Source: Microcaldota archaeon (lineage in GTDB: Archaea; Micrarchaeota; Micrarchaeia; Norongarragalinales; JAPLXB01). Taken from it: a stretch of 42,200 bases of DNA. Of the stretch, positions 1-8,804 are shown one piece after another. The translations under genes and the position numbers were made by a program. Below the pieces are notes generated by a model, which did not search any database, was not told the DNA's origin, and was given only the letters and a program-made list of their open reading frames with translations. Numbering within the stretch: the first letter of the stretch is position 1; the number at the start of each line of letters is the position of its first letter. The stretch is from assembly GCA_026396285.1 (NCBI GenBank), contig JAPLXB010000033.1, positions 1 to 42,200 of the forward strand. Reading direction: 5' to 3'.

Positions 1-85
1 CGCAGTACGAGCAGCGGACGAACTCCATTTCCTCGTCGGAAAACCTTTTCCCGCACTTCGGGCAAACGTAGTAAGACAAGTCCAT
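1..85 (-). CDS. Zinc-ribbon protein, partial, probably RNA polymerase subunit P (Rpo12)
   Basis: Reverse strand reads MDLSYYVCPKCGKRFSDEEMEFVRCSYC..., CxxC...CxxC layout of Rpo12; runs off window edge. Confidence 0.55.
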   Translation of the reverse strand, partial: MDLSYYVCPKCGKRFSDEEMEFVRCSYC

Positions 86-179
86 CCAACTCCAACCGGT
101 TCAAAACCGGGTCCAAAGACAAAAAAACATTTTCAAAAAATCCAAAAACAAAACTTTCCAAAAACCATTCCTGGTTTCC

Positions 180-470
180 CTAGAATCCCCATACGAGGAA
201 CGAGCCCGCGAGCCACGCGACCGCCACGACCCCGATGCTTTCCACAACCGATGCCTTGAAAAGCCACTGCGCGGCCCCGACAGCGACGACGAGGACGGCC
301 AAACCGGTCCAAATGTCCTGGTTGAGCATGTAACCCAAGCCCGGCATGAGTAAAGCGAAAATCACCGCCAATATTATTATCGCGGCCCAGCCGTCGCCAC
401 CGAGCACGAGCTTGGCGGCAATCCACACTGCTATCACGAAGACGGCGAACAGCTTCGCCAAAAGAAGCAA
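180..470 (-). CDS. Small multi-spanning membrane protein, unknown function
   Basis: 96 aa ORF, several hydrophobic segments. Confidence 0.6.
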   Translation of the reverse strand: MLLLAKLFAVFVIAVWIAAKLVLGGDGWAAIIILAVIFALLMPGLGYMLNQDIWTGLAVLVVAVGAAQWLFKASVVESIGVVAVAWLAGSFLVWGF

Positions 471-512
471 GCAGGATGCTCGGTTGGCTTGTTGAACGGG
501 GTCGGGAGCGGC

Positions 513-929
513 TCAGGCTATTTTCTGGAGGTAATCCTTTTTGATGTCCTTTGTCAGCTCGGTTGCCTTGGCGTTCAATTCCCTTGCCTCGGCCTCGACC
601 GCGTCCAGGTCCGCCACAAACTTCTTGAAAACCCCGCCATCAACGGCGGGCTTTTTCTTCGCGACGACCGCGGCCTCCACTTCGCGGAAAAACTTGTTGT
701 GCTCCAGCCGCAGCCTCTCCGCGCGGAGGGAAAGCACGTCCACGTCAAGGCTCAGCGCCACGACTTTTTTCCCCAACGCGTCTGAATAATAGTGGTTTGA
801 GACAAGGAAGTGGACGAACTCATGGAGCGAGCGCACGAAGCTGCCGGTGTCGCGCATGCGGCGCGGGGCATAGCCGAACCTGGTCACGAATTCCTTTAAA
901 ACCTTTTCATCGATTTCGTCAGCCCTCAA
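513..929 (-). CDS. Hypothetical helical protein
   Basis: 138 aa ORF with charged helical composition (coiled-coil-like). Confidence 0.55.
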   Translation of the reverse strand: MRADEIDEKVLKEFVTRFGYAPRRMRDTGSFVRSLHEFVHFLVSNHYYSDALGKKVVALSLDVDVLSLRAERLRLEHNKFFREVEAAVVAKKKPAVDGGVFKKFVADLDAVEAEARELNAKATELTKDIKKDYLQKIA

Positions 930-1104
930 AAAACCACCGGCACAAGCAAACGCGTCAAGCGACGCGAATCAACTTGAGTAACAAATGCATCCAACTATTA
1001 TATACCATGCCGAGCGCCGGCCGCGCTTTCCGACGCGCAAGCGAAGTCGGCGCCAAAGCGGTCAGGAAACGCTTTTAACCAGCCCGATTACAATCCATAC
1101 CAGG

Positions 1105-1404
1105 GTGGTTCCAGTGCCTAACGTCATCAGGGAAATGGTAAAATCGGGAATGATCAAGCACGAGGAAGTCAAGGAACTTGGAAAAAATATCTTCAAAGCC
1201 GAAGCTTCGGGAGGACGAAGCGGTGAAAAACTGCCTGCATACTACCCGAGTGAGAAAACCGCTCCTGCTCTGAAAAAAGCGCTACTAAAAGGACACGAAC
1301 TTGGCTTGCTGGATTATGCCGGCTTTGGCGCGGTAGGCTCGATTTTCATACTGAGAAAGCCCTGGATCCAGCGCCTCAAGGCTTACATGAAGGCGCCTAA
1401 GTAG
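1105..1404 (+). CDS. Hypothetical basic protein (ORF open from 985; GTG start at 1105 preferred)
   Basis: In-frame GTG at 1105 about 30 nt after an AT-rich promoter-like cgcttttaacc. Confidence 0.5.
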   Translation: MVPVPNVIREMVKSGMIKHEEVKELGKNIFKAEASGGRSGEKLPAYYPSEKTAPALKKALLKGHELGLLDYAGFGAVGSIFILRKPWIQRLKAYMKAPK

Positions 1405-1418
1405 GCGCGGCTTGGAAA

Positions 1419-1544
1419 GCCCCGAGAGGGAATTGAACCCTCGACCTCCTGTTTTCCTGGCCTGCAGGTCCGCTACACCGACGACGCCGAACGCGTCGTC
1501 TTTCCGCGTACAAGACAGGCGCTCTACCACTGAGCTACCGGGGC
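1419..1544 (-). tRNA. tRNA-Thr(UGU) with a 55-nt intron at position 37/38
   Basis: Reverse strand GCCCCGG-TA-GCTCAGTGGTAGAGC-G-CCTGT-CTTGTA[intron 1454-1508]A-ACAGG-AGGTC-GAGGGTTCAATTCCCTC-TCGGGGC; all four stems pair; 71-nt mature tRNA without encoded CCA. Confidence 0.93.
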
Positions 1545-1562
1545 GCGGAAAACATTATTGCC

Positions 1563-2213
1563 GTGCGTTATTTTAATATTGGCCGCCAAAGCCAGTGCAG
1601 GTGCTTGTTTTTGCTAGACCAAAAAATTTGGAGGAAGCTGTCACGCGGGCCGCAGGTCATTCTGCCCAAGGACGCGGCAATGATTTCTGCGCTTACCGGC
1701 CTCCAATCAGGGGATACGGTGGTGGACGCGGGCGCGGGCTCGGGATGGCTCGCAATTTATCTCGGCTCCATCGTCGCGCCGTCCGGGAAAGTCGTTTCCT
1801 ACGAGTGGCGCGAGGACTTCGCCGCGCTCGCGGAAAAAAACGCGAAAAAAGCCGGGCTCGAAGGCGTTGTTGAAATCAGGAAGGCCGACGTGTTCGCAGG
1901 AATCGCGGAACGCGGCGTTGACTTGGTCACCCTTGACTTCGCCGAATCCGATAAAGCGGTTGCCCACGCTTTCGCTGCACTCAAGCCAGGAGGCTGGTGC
2001 GTAGGCTACCACCCCAACGTTGAGCAAGTCAAGGCTTTCGTGGAAGCGGGGGAAGCAGCGGGTTTCGCCCACGACCAGACCGTTGAATGCATGGTGCGGG
2101 AACTGCTTGTCAGGAAACAGGGTTGCAGGCCGCAGACGACGGGAATAATGCACACCGGCTACCTGACTTTCCTGAAAAAGCCGGCCGCAGAGGCGCTGAA
2201 ACCCAAGGAATAA
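1563..2213 (+). CDS. trmI: tRNA (adenine-N1)-methyltransferase, TrmI family
   Basis: SAM-binding VVDAGAGSGWLAIYLG, LDFAESDKAVAHAFAALKPGGWCVGYHPNVEQV, C-terminal RP..TGIMHTGYLTFLKK typical of TrmI. Confidence 0.88.
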   Translation: MRYFNIGRQSQCRCLFLLDQKIWRKLSRGPQVILPKDAAMISALTGLQSGDTVVDAGAGSGWLAIYLGSIVAPSGKVVSYEWREDFAALAEKNAKKAGLEGVVEIRKADVFAGIAERGVDLVTLDFAESDKAVAHAFAALKPGGWCVGYHPNVEQVKAFVEAGEAAGFAHDQTVECMVRELLVRKQGCRPQTTGIMHTGYLTFLKKPAAEALKPKE

Positions 2214-2238
2214 AAACAACCGCGCGGCCTTTTTCTTC

Positions 2239-2931
2239 ATGAAGCCCCGGGCCGCTGCAGCATTCGCGTTCGCAATCGCTGCCTTATTGTTCATTGTCCC
2301 GGCTGCGCAGGCTGTGAGCATCTGCATGCCCACTTGCACGGACGCGCTGAAGCAGAGGATGGGCATATTGGAGGAGAAAGAGAAGCCGGCAATTGATTTC
2401 GGCGCAACCTCTGATCAGTTGTTTTCCGGCTGCGGCATTAGTAAAATAGATGAAAGTTTCTCGACGCCAATCGGAAGCGGCGGAACAACCACTTTCGACG
2501 CCCTCATCAGGAAAGCAGTTGTTGAAAACGGCGGAACGGTTTCGCCGGAACTCGTCAAGCAGATAATGATTGTCGAGAGCAACGGAAATCCAAATGCCGT
2601 GAGCAGTACCGGCGCAAGAGGGTTGATGCAATTGACGAAGGACAGCGAAGCGTATAATCGCGGCAACAGCAAATTCACCAAGTGGGATTCAGTCCGTGAC
2701 TTTTCCGACCCGGCAAGCATCTGGTGCCCCCAGAACAACATACTCGCCGGAATAATGCAAATCAACGCCTGCAAGAGCCAGGGATTCAAGACAGATAACG
2801 ACATCGTCTGCTGCTATTACGTCGGCGCCACCAACTGCAGGAAGGGGGCAAACCCGGCAGTCGGGCCATCGATACTTGAGCACCTGAGAAAGCTTTCCAA
2901 GGCCCGCGCTACAGTCGAAGGCTATGCTTGA
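2239..2931 (+). CDS. Secreted SLT-type lytic transglycosylase-like protein
   Basis: N-terminal signal peptide; IMIVESNGNPNAVSSTGARGLMQLT matches SLT/goose-lysozyme-like motif with catalytic Glu; multiple Cys. Confidence 0.85.
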   Translation: MKPRAAAAFAFAIAALLFIVPAAQAVSICMPTCTDALKQRMGILEEKEKPAIDFGATSDQLFSGCGISKIDESFSTPIGSGGTTTFDALIRKAVVENGGTVSPELVKQIMIVESNGNPNAVSSTGARGLMQLTKDSEAYNRGNSKFTKWDSVRDFSDPASIWCPQNNILAGIMQINACKSQGFKTDNDIVCCYYVGATNCRKGANPAVGPSILEHLRKLSKARATVEGYA

Positions 2932-3218
2932 AGCACGTGAAGCCGCGGCAGCTTTTTCTCGGCGTAAACCCAGCTGCCGACGGCAAGCACTGCGTACACC
3001 GCGAACACTAGCAGCGTGCTTATCTTGATTTGAAGCACAAGGTTCATGAAAAGGAGCACCAGCGCCGGGATGACGAGCGCAAAAGCCATTCCGAAAGCCA
3101 CGCGCTCTATCGCATCAATGTCGCCTTCCTTGAACAAGGCAAGCGTCAGCGCCCACCCGCACGCGACGAAAAGCAAGGCGCCTATAGCGGGCTGGAGAAT
3201 GGAAAGTAAATCCGCCAT
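2922..3218 (-). CDS. Small membrane protein, unknown
   Basis: 98 aa ORF, three hydrophobic segments, convergent 10-bp overlap with previous gene. Confidence 0.6.
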   Translation of the reverse strand: MADLLSILQPAIGALLFVACGWALTLALFKEGDIDAIERVAFGMAFALVIPALVLLFMNLVLQIKISTLLVFAVYAVLAVGSWVYAEKKLPRLHVLQA

Positions 3219-3284
3219 GGCTGCTCACTGAAACAAGTCCAGCGCCCCCGCATTTAATATAGTTTTGTTTCTCTTCCCCCATTT

Positions 3285-4391
3285 ATGAGGAAAATCGACG
3301 CCGCAGTCGTCGGCGCAGGGGCGGTCGGGTGCATTGCCGCAAAAGAACTCGCGTGCCGCGGGCTCGAAACCGTCGTCTTCGAGGAGCATTCGCGGCCCGG
3401 AAAATTCGGGAAATGCACGGGCCTGGTCTCGACAAGGGGGCTTGAAGCGCTCCACGTGAATTACAAGCACGCGGTTGTTTCCAGGGTTTCGGGCGCGGCA
3501 ATCCATTCCCCGCACTTTTCCTTCGAGGTAAGGAGGAAAAACGTGGCCGCGGTATTGGACCGCCAGCGTTTTGACGAGGAGTGCGCGGCCGAAGCAGTTG
3601 ACGCCGGCGCCGCAATCCGTTACGGCTCGAGGGTAATCGGTTTTTCAAGAAAAAAGGAGGAAAACGGGAAAAACGGGACGAGAGTGGTTACCGGAAACGA
3701 TGGGAAAAAGCGTTTTGCCGCACGGTTCATAATCGGCGCAGACGGCGCCCAGTCGCCCACCGCCGCCGCACGCGGCTTTCCCCCGCTTGAAAAACTCGTC
3801 CTCTGCTGTGAAAAGGAGTTTCCGCGGGCAAGAGTCTGCGACGAGGAAAAAGTCGAGGTTTTCGTGGACAACAAGCTGTATCCCGGGTTTTTCGCCTGGA
3901 TTGTTCCGGCAGGCGGCGGCGCGCGCATCGGTTTCGGGACAACGCGTTTTGACCTGGCTCCCGGTATTGAGAAAAAGTTTTTTGAAAAAAAAGAGGTCCG
4001 CGATGCCGTGGGCGCGCGGAAGCCGAAGAAGAGTTACTGGGCGGTCATTCCGCTGGCTGCGCGGGAAAAAACCCAGGCTGGAAACGTCCTGCTCGTGGGC
4101 GACGCGGCCGGCCAGGTTAAGGCGACTACCGGCGGCGGAATAGTCTTCGGCGGGTTGTGCGCGCGGATCGCCGCCGAATGCGTTGCGGAGAGCGTCGTCA
4201 ACAAGGAGCCGCCGCGCTACGAGGAAAGATGGAGGGATGAATTAGGCGCGGTTTTGAGGGTGCATTCGTTCGCGCGCAGGTGCGCGGACGCGGCGCCGAA
4301 CCCGTTGCTTGATTTTTTCACCGCAGCCGCGAACTTCGGGCCAGCCAAGCTCCTGGACTGGTTCGGGGACATGGACTTCATTTTAAGATGA
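3285..4391 (+). CDS. Geranylgeranyl reductase family FAD-dependent oxidoreductase (archaeal lipid saturation)
   Basis: FAD motif DAAVVGAGAVGCIAAKELACRGLETVVFEEH, GKCTGLVS, LLVGDAAGQVKATTGGGIVFGG. Confidence 0.92.
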   Translation: MRKIDAAVVGAGAVGCIAAKELACRGLETVVFEEHSRPGKFGKCTGLVSTRGLEALHVNYKHAVVSRVSGAAIHSPHFSFEVRRKNVAAVLDRQRFDEECAAEAVDAGAAIRYGSRVIGFSRKKEENGKNGTRVVTGNDGKKRFAARFIIGADGAQSPTAAARGFPPLEKLVLCCEKEFPRARVCDEEKVEVFVDNKLYPGFFAWIVPAGGGARIGFGTTRFDLAPGIEKKFFEKKEVRDAVGARKPKKSYWAVIPLAAREKTQAGNVLLVGDAAGQVKATTGGGIVFGGLCARIAAECVAESVVNKEPPRYEERWRDELGAVLRVHSFARRCADAAPNPLLDFFTAAANFGPAKLLDWFGDMDFILR

Positions 4392-4428
4392 TTGCGGGCA
4401 GGGAGCCAGCGCCCCCCACGCCTACACC

Positions 4429-4448
4429 GGCGATGCCGCGGCATCGCC
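4429..4448. repeat. Perfect 20-bp palindrome GGCGATGCCGCGGCATCGCC in a convergent intergenic region
   Basis: Read directly; between ggr stop (4391) and leuS stop (4479). Confidence 0.85.
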
Positions 4449-4478
4449 CAGTCAGCACGAACCCCGGCGACCGCGTAA

Positions 4479-7358
4479 CTATTTCAAGATTATAGCGGGC
4501 TTGAACGGCATCGCCCGCGAGCGCTTCTCCTCCCCGCTTGCCTCTTCCCTCTCTATTTCAACAGGCAACCCGATTTGCTTGGAAAGGAAGTCCTTTGACG
4601 CTGAAAGCGCGGCGTACTCGTCGAATTTCGGGATCCCGCCTTCCTTGAACTTGAAGAAGTTCTTTTCCACGAATTTCCTGAGCCACTCGTCCGCGATTCC
4701 TTTCGCAGCCGCGGCCGGATCCTCTCCGGCCACTGCTTTTTCCAGCGCATCCCTTTTTGCGCTTGCCGCAGCGACTATCACCGCCTTTGTGGGCTTGATT
4801 TTCACGAAATTCCTGACGTTGCGCGCGTCGTCGATTACCGCGTTGACGTAATCCTCCCCTGCTTCCGCGGCCTTGTCCACCAGCCCTTCCTCTGCTGTTG
4901 GCCACTGCGCGAGCGAAACAAAGCCGTCGCCGCCTGCTTTTTCCCACGCTTCCTCGCAAACGTGCGGAATCACCGGAGACAGTAGGCGGATCCATTTCCC
5001 GGCAACGTGCGCGGCCACCGCCTTCTTTTCCTCGTCGGAGGCTTTTTTCGCGAAGCGCTCGTAGCTGTTTACCATCGAATGGAACGCGATCTGCACGTAG
5101 TCGCGGAGCCTGAATTCCTCAAGCGCCTGCGTCGCGTCCGCGAGCCCGGACTCGAACTTGCTCACGAACCACTTAGATGCCCCGGTGAACCGCGCCTGCG
5201 CCTTTCCCGCATCAGCCGGTTTTTTGGCCCCGCCGGTTTCAGCCAGTTCCATGAGCAGGCCGTGTATTTTTTCCAGCGGCTTCCTCATCGCCTCGATGTC
5301 CTTTTTCCTGTAGTCAAGGACCGACCCGAAGTCCGCTGCGCCCGCGATGTACAGCCGGAAGAGGTCCGCGCCCAGGGTTTTCGCCACGTCGTTCAACAGC
5401 ACGACGTTCCCCTTGCTCTTGCTCATTTTCGTGCCTTCGCAGACGAGCATCTCGTTGAGCGTCACCGCCCGCGGCCAGTGCCGGGGGTCGAAGATCGCGG
5501 TGTGGGCGAAAATGAAGAACGACAAGTGGTTCGTGATGTGCGCGACGCCGGTGTGCCTCAGGTCGTTGGGGTACCAGTAAAGGAATTCCCCACGGATTTC
5601 GTCCAGCGCCTTTTCAGCCACGCCCGTGGCTTGCGCCGCCTGCTTCGCCGACCCGGTGCCGAGGAAAACGTAGTCAAAGAAAGCCTCGTTCAATTGCGCG
5701 GGCTTGATTCCGTGCCCGCGGATTTTCTTGATGATCGTGTAGAAAGCCATGTAAATCGTGGAGTCGCTGAGTGACTCGATTATCCACTCGTTCGCGAACG
5801 GCAGCTGCGTGCCGAGGCCGCGGCGGCGCGCGCACGGCCGCTTGTCCAGCCAGTCGAAAATGTCCCGGAACTGCTTCTTGTAGGCCGCGGGATAGACGAG
5901 CATTTTTTCCAGGCAATCCCTGGACCGTTCCTTCCAGCCAGGGGCGTTGAAGTCGATGAACCACTGGTCCGAAAGCACTGCAGCGGCCACTGTCCCGCCG
6001 CACCTGCATTTGGCGGGCCTGCTGGTTTCAAAAAAGTCGTCGGCGGCGCCTTTTTCCCCGAGCCACGCGACCACGTCGTCCTTGACTTCGGCGATGCCCC
6101 TGCCCTTGAATTTTCCGCACGCGTCGTTGAGTTTCCCCTCGTAGAACTCGCTGCGGTACAGCTTCTGCGTCGCCTCGTCAAGTTTTTCGGAGTCCGAGAC
6201 CTTCTTGATTCCCATCCTGTCAATGATTTCCTTGGCAGGGAACTCGCCGTACCCCGGGCTCTGAATCAGCGAAACGGGCTTGATTGCCTTCACCGCTGCC
6301 GCGATGCCGTATTTTTCAAGAACCGCCGCGTTCGCCTTCAAGTCGTCTATGGCGATCCAGTCATACGGCGCATGCGCGGGCACCGAGTGCACGAAGCCGC
6401 TGGCGTTCGCGGGGTCGACGAAAGAGGATGGAAGGATCGGCACGCGAGTGCCAAGCGGCGAGACCAGGGTCTTTCCCACGAATTTTTCTCCTTTAACCGG
6501 CGCGCCACTTGTCTGGATTTCCTTTTTCTGGAGCTTCAGTTTTTCAGCCGCCTGCGCGCTGATCCACCACGATTCGCCGCCGACGCGGGCCTTCACGTAT
6601 TCGGCGTCGGGGTTCACGAACATGTTGGTTATTCCGAAAACCGTCTCCGGCCGCAGGGTGCAGGAAACGACGAAGGCGCCGTCTTCAGCCTTGAACTTGA
6701 AGGCGGTGAAATGCATCACTTCGACAGGTTCCTCGTCCCCGCCCTGGATGTCGTCCTCGCCGGCCGCGTTTTTGCAGTTCACGCAGTACAGGATGGGGTA
6801 ACTGGCCTGCTTGAGGTAGCCTTTTTTGCGGTATTTTTGGAACTGCCAGGAAATGAACTGGTTGTATTCCGGGTCTCCGGTCGTGAACTGCCGTGAAAGG
6901 TCGAGCGAATAGCCCATGCTCTTGAAGTCCTGGACGAGTTTTGAGGAGAAGAACTTGACGACGTTCCACGGCTCGGTGAACGACTTGACGATTTCCTCCG
7001 CCTTCCGCGCGTCCTTCTCGTAAATCCCGACGTATTCCTTGTACAAGCCGATGGTGGCCTTGTCGCCGGCGGCGATGCGGGCGCTGATTGCGAGCACAGG
7101 AGTGCCCGTGATGTGGAACCCCATGGGCCACAGGAGGTTGAAGCCGCGCATGCGCTTATACCGCGCAATCACGTCGCCGCCGGAGTAAGTCCTTCCGTGG
7201 CCCGCGTGGAGCGCGCCGGAAACGTACGGGTACGGGATGGTGAAAAAGAATTTCTCGCCAGCGCCGCCCTTTTCCTTTCCCGCCTCCGGCTCGAACGCCT
7301 TGGCCAAGAACCACTTGTCCTGCCACTTCTTTTCAATTGACTGGAAATCATAGGCCAA
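4479..7358 (-). CDS. leuS: Leucyl-tRNA synthetase (ORF open to 7388; TTG start at 7358 preferred)
   Basis: YDFQSIEKKWQDKW; PYPYVSGALHAGHGRTYSGGDVIARYKRMRGFNLLWPMGFHITGTPV; EGTKMSKSKGNVV. Confidence 0.97.
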   Translation of the reverse strand: MAYDFQSIEKKWQDKWFLAKAFEPEAGKEKGGAGEKFFFTIPYPYVSGALHAGHGRTYSGGDVIARYKRMRGFNLLWPMGFHITGTPVLAISARIAAGDKATIGLYKEYVGIYEKDARKAEEIVKSFTEPWNVVKFFSSKLVQDFKSMGYSLDLSRQFTTGDPEYNQFISWQFQKYRKKGYLKQASYPILYCVNCKNAAGEDDIQGGDEEPVEVMHFTAFKFKAEDGAFVVSCTLRPETVFGITNMFVNPDAEYVKARVGGESWWISAQAAEKLKLQKKEIQTSGAPVKGEKFVGKTLVSPLGTRVPILPSSFVDPANASGFVHSVPAHAPYDWIAIDDLKANAAVLEKYGIAAAVKAIKPVSLIQSPGYGEFPAKEIIDRMGIKKVSDSEKLDEATQKLYRSEFYEGKLNDACGKFKGRGIAEVKDDVVAWLGEKGAADDFFETSRPAKCRCGGTVAAAVLSDQWFIDFNAPGWKERSRDCLEKMLVYPAAYKKQFRDIFDWLDKRPCARRRGLGTQLPFANEWIIESLSDSTIYMAFYTIIKKIRGHGIKPAQLNEAFFDYVFLGTGSAKQAAQATGVAEKALDEIRGEFLYWYPNDLRHTGVAHITNHLSFFIFAHTAIFDPRHWPRAVTLNEMLVCEGTKMSKSKGNVVLLNDVAKTLGADLFRLYIAGAADFGSVLDYRKKDIEAMRKPLEKIHGLLMELAETGGAKKPADAGKAQARFTGASKWFVSKFESGLADATQALEEFRLRDYVQIAFHSMVNSYERFAKKASDEEKKAVAAHVAGKWIRLLSPVIPHVCEEAWEKAGGDGFVSLAQWPTAEEGLVDKAAEAGEDYVNAVIDDARNVRNFVKIKPTKAVIVAAASAKRDALEKAVAGEDPAAAAKGIADEWLRKFVEKNFFKFKEGGIPKFDEYAALSASKDFLSKQIGLPVEIEREEASGEEKRSRAMPFKPAIILK

Positions 7359-7478
7359 TCGTACCACCGGAAAAACAAGCGAACGCAAGTTTTAGCCAAA
7401 AACAATTAATAAACGTTTCACGCCGGCGCGGCCCGCACGGCCCGCGGCCTTTATTTAGCCGGGCGTGGAAAACTTTTC

Positions 7479-8060
7479 ATGGTCTTGAGGGAACTGGTTG
7501 AAAAGCATTTTCTGCCCATCAAGCAGATGGAGGGCCAGTCCGTCCACGACGTGGGCGAAGAGTATTACAAGCGGCTGGCGCCTTTCAGGAAGGAACTTGA
7601 TTCAACGCACTACGACCTGGAACAGGAGTTGCCGGCTCTCGCCGAATTGGTGCGCGAGAAGTTTCCAGAAAGCCTCACCAAGACCGGCGCCCACACGTTC
7701 GCCCTCAGCGCTTTCACGCGCTCAATAGGAGAGGATTTTCTCGTCAAGAAAGCCCACGCGGACCCGGAAAAGAGGAAAATCATTCACGAGTCATTCAAGG
7801 CGTATACGGCGAGGCCGGACGAGACCGCTGCGGACGACACCGCGCGCGAACTCCGGCAAAAACTCGGGAAAGACGCTGCGGACACGGTGAAGCAGATGGA
7901 TGACGCTGCAACGCGCCTCATGGATTTTTTGAGGGAACGCCAAAAGAAAGCCGACCAGCAAACCAACGCGTTAATCGAACGATTCAACAATTCAATGACT
8001 GATTTCCGCGGCTTCTCCAGCACGATGCATGTTGTTTTCAAAAACGAAAAGCGTGCTTGA
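7479..8060 (+). CDS. Conserved helical protein A (paralogue 1), unknown function
   Basis: MVLRELVEKHFLPIKQM...YYKRLAPFRKELDSTHYDLEQELPALAELVREKFP; clear paralogue of 8213-8803. Confidence 0.8.
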   Translation: MVLRELVEKHFLPIKQMEGQSVHDVGEEYYKRLAPFRKELDSTHYDLEQELPALAELVREKFPESLTKTGAHTFALSAFTRSIGEDFLVKKAHADPEKRKIIHESFKAYTARPDETAADDTARELRQKLGKDAADTVKQMDDAATRLMDFLRERQKKADQQTNALIERFNNSMTDFRGFSSTMHVVFKNEKRA

Positions 8061-8061
8061 A

Positions 8062-8150
8062 ATGGGCGCGCGCGCATCACTCTCGAGGGTTCCGTGAAGT
8101 TCATCGCCACGTTTGCGGTCCTGTTCGCCGCGGCCTCCGCGGTCCTGGCG
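8062..8150 (+). pseudogene. Truncated, frameshifted 5' fragment of an archaeosortase gene
   Basis: atgggcgcgcgcgcatcactctcgagggttccgtgaagttcatcgccacgtttgcggtcctgttcgcc... is near-identical to 8805-8893 but has +2 nt shift (stop at TGA) and homology ends after ctggcgcc. Confidence 0.82.
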
Positions 8151-8212
8151 CCGCCGGATGCTGCAGCACCGCGTCCCCCCGCCTTTTATATTTCGCGCGC
8201 GCAATTTTTTCC

Positions 8213-8803
8213 ATGGTTCTCAGGGAACTCGCCGAAAAGCACATTCCGCCAATCAGGTCCGTGCCGGAGGAAGAGCTGCCGGAATTAAGGAAAGATTATT
8301 ACAAAAAACTGGGGCCGTTCAGGAAAGAACTGGAGTCCACGCACTACGACCTTGAAAAAGAGCTGCCTGGCCTCATCAAACTGGTGTCCGCCAAGTTTCC
8401 GCAGAGTACTGGGAAACTAGCCGGCCCCCACTACTATGCCCTTGCGGCAGTGGTTGATTCAATAACGCGGGACCATCTGGCCAAGGCCATGCCGGAAGGA
8501 CCGCGCCACGGCAAACTGATTTTCAAGGCCCACGATAACGCCCGCGGAAAACCCCCGGCGCACATCGGGAAAACAGTTCAGGGCCTCCGGGAAAAGCTGG
8601 GGGACAAAACCGCGGACTCGGTTTCAAGAATGCGCGAAGCCGCAATGAGCCTGAGCGGGCTGATGAGGGAAAAACTTTCCACGCGATCCGGCGAGGCGGT
8701 GAGTCCCGAGGCCGGCGTTTTACTGGACCGGTTCATCAACTCATCGGCGGTCCTGATCAACTTCTGTGGCAACGTCCACCGGGTCCTGGAAGAGCGTGCT
8801 TGA
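8213..8803 (+). CDS. Conserved helical protein A' (paralogue 2), unknown function
   Basis: MVLRELAEKHIPPIRSV...YYKKLGPFRKELESTHYDLEKELPGLIKLVSAKFP; tandem paralogue of 7479-8060; ORF open further upstream but ATG 8213 aligns. Confidence 0.82.
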   Translation: MVLRELAEKHIPPIRSVPEEELPELRKDYYKKLGPFRKELESTHYDLEKELPGLIKLVSAKFPQSTGKLAGPHYYALAAVVDSITRDHLAKAMPEGPRHGKLIFKAHDNARGKPPAHIGKTVQGLREKLGDKTADSVSRMREAAMSLSGLMREKLSTRSGEAVSPEAGVLLDRFINSSAVLINFCGNVHRVLEERA

Positions 8804-8804
8804 A

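Noticed and set aside
1707-2366. 219-aa minus-strand ORF
   Set aside because: Antisense to TrmI and the start of the transglycosylase gene.
5007-5774. 255-aa + strand ORF inside leuS
   Set aside because: Antisense to a confidently assigned LeuRS; long antisense frames are expected in GC-rich coding DNA.
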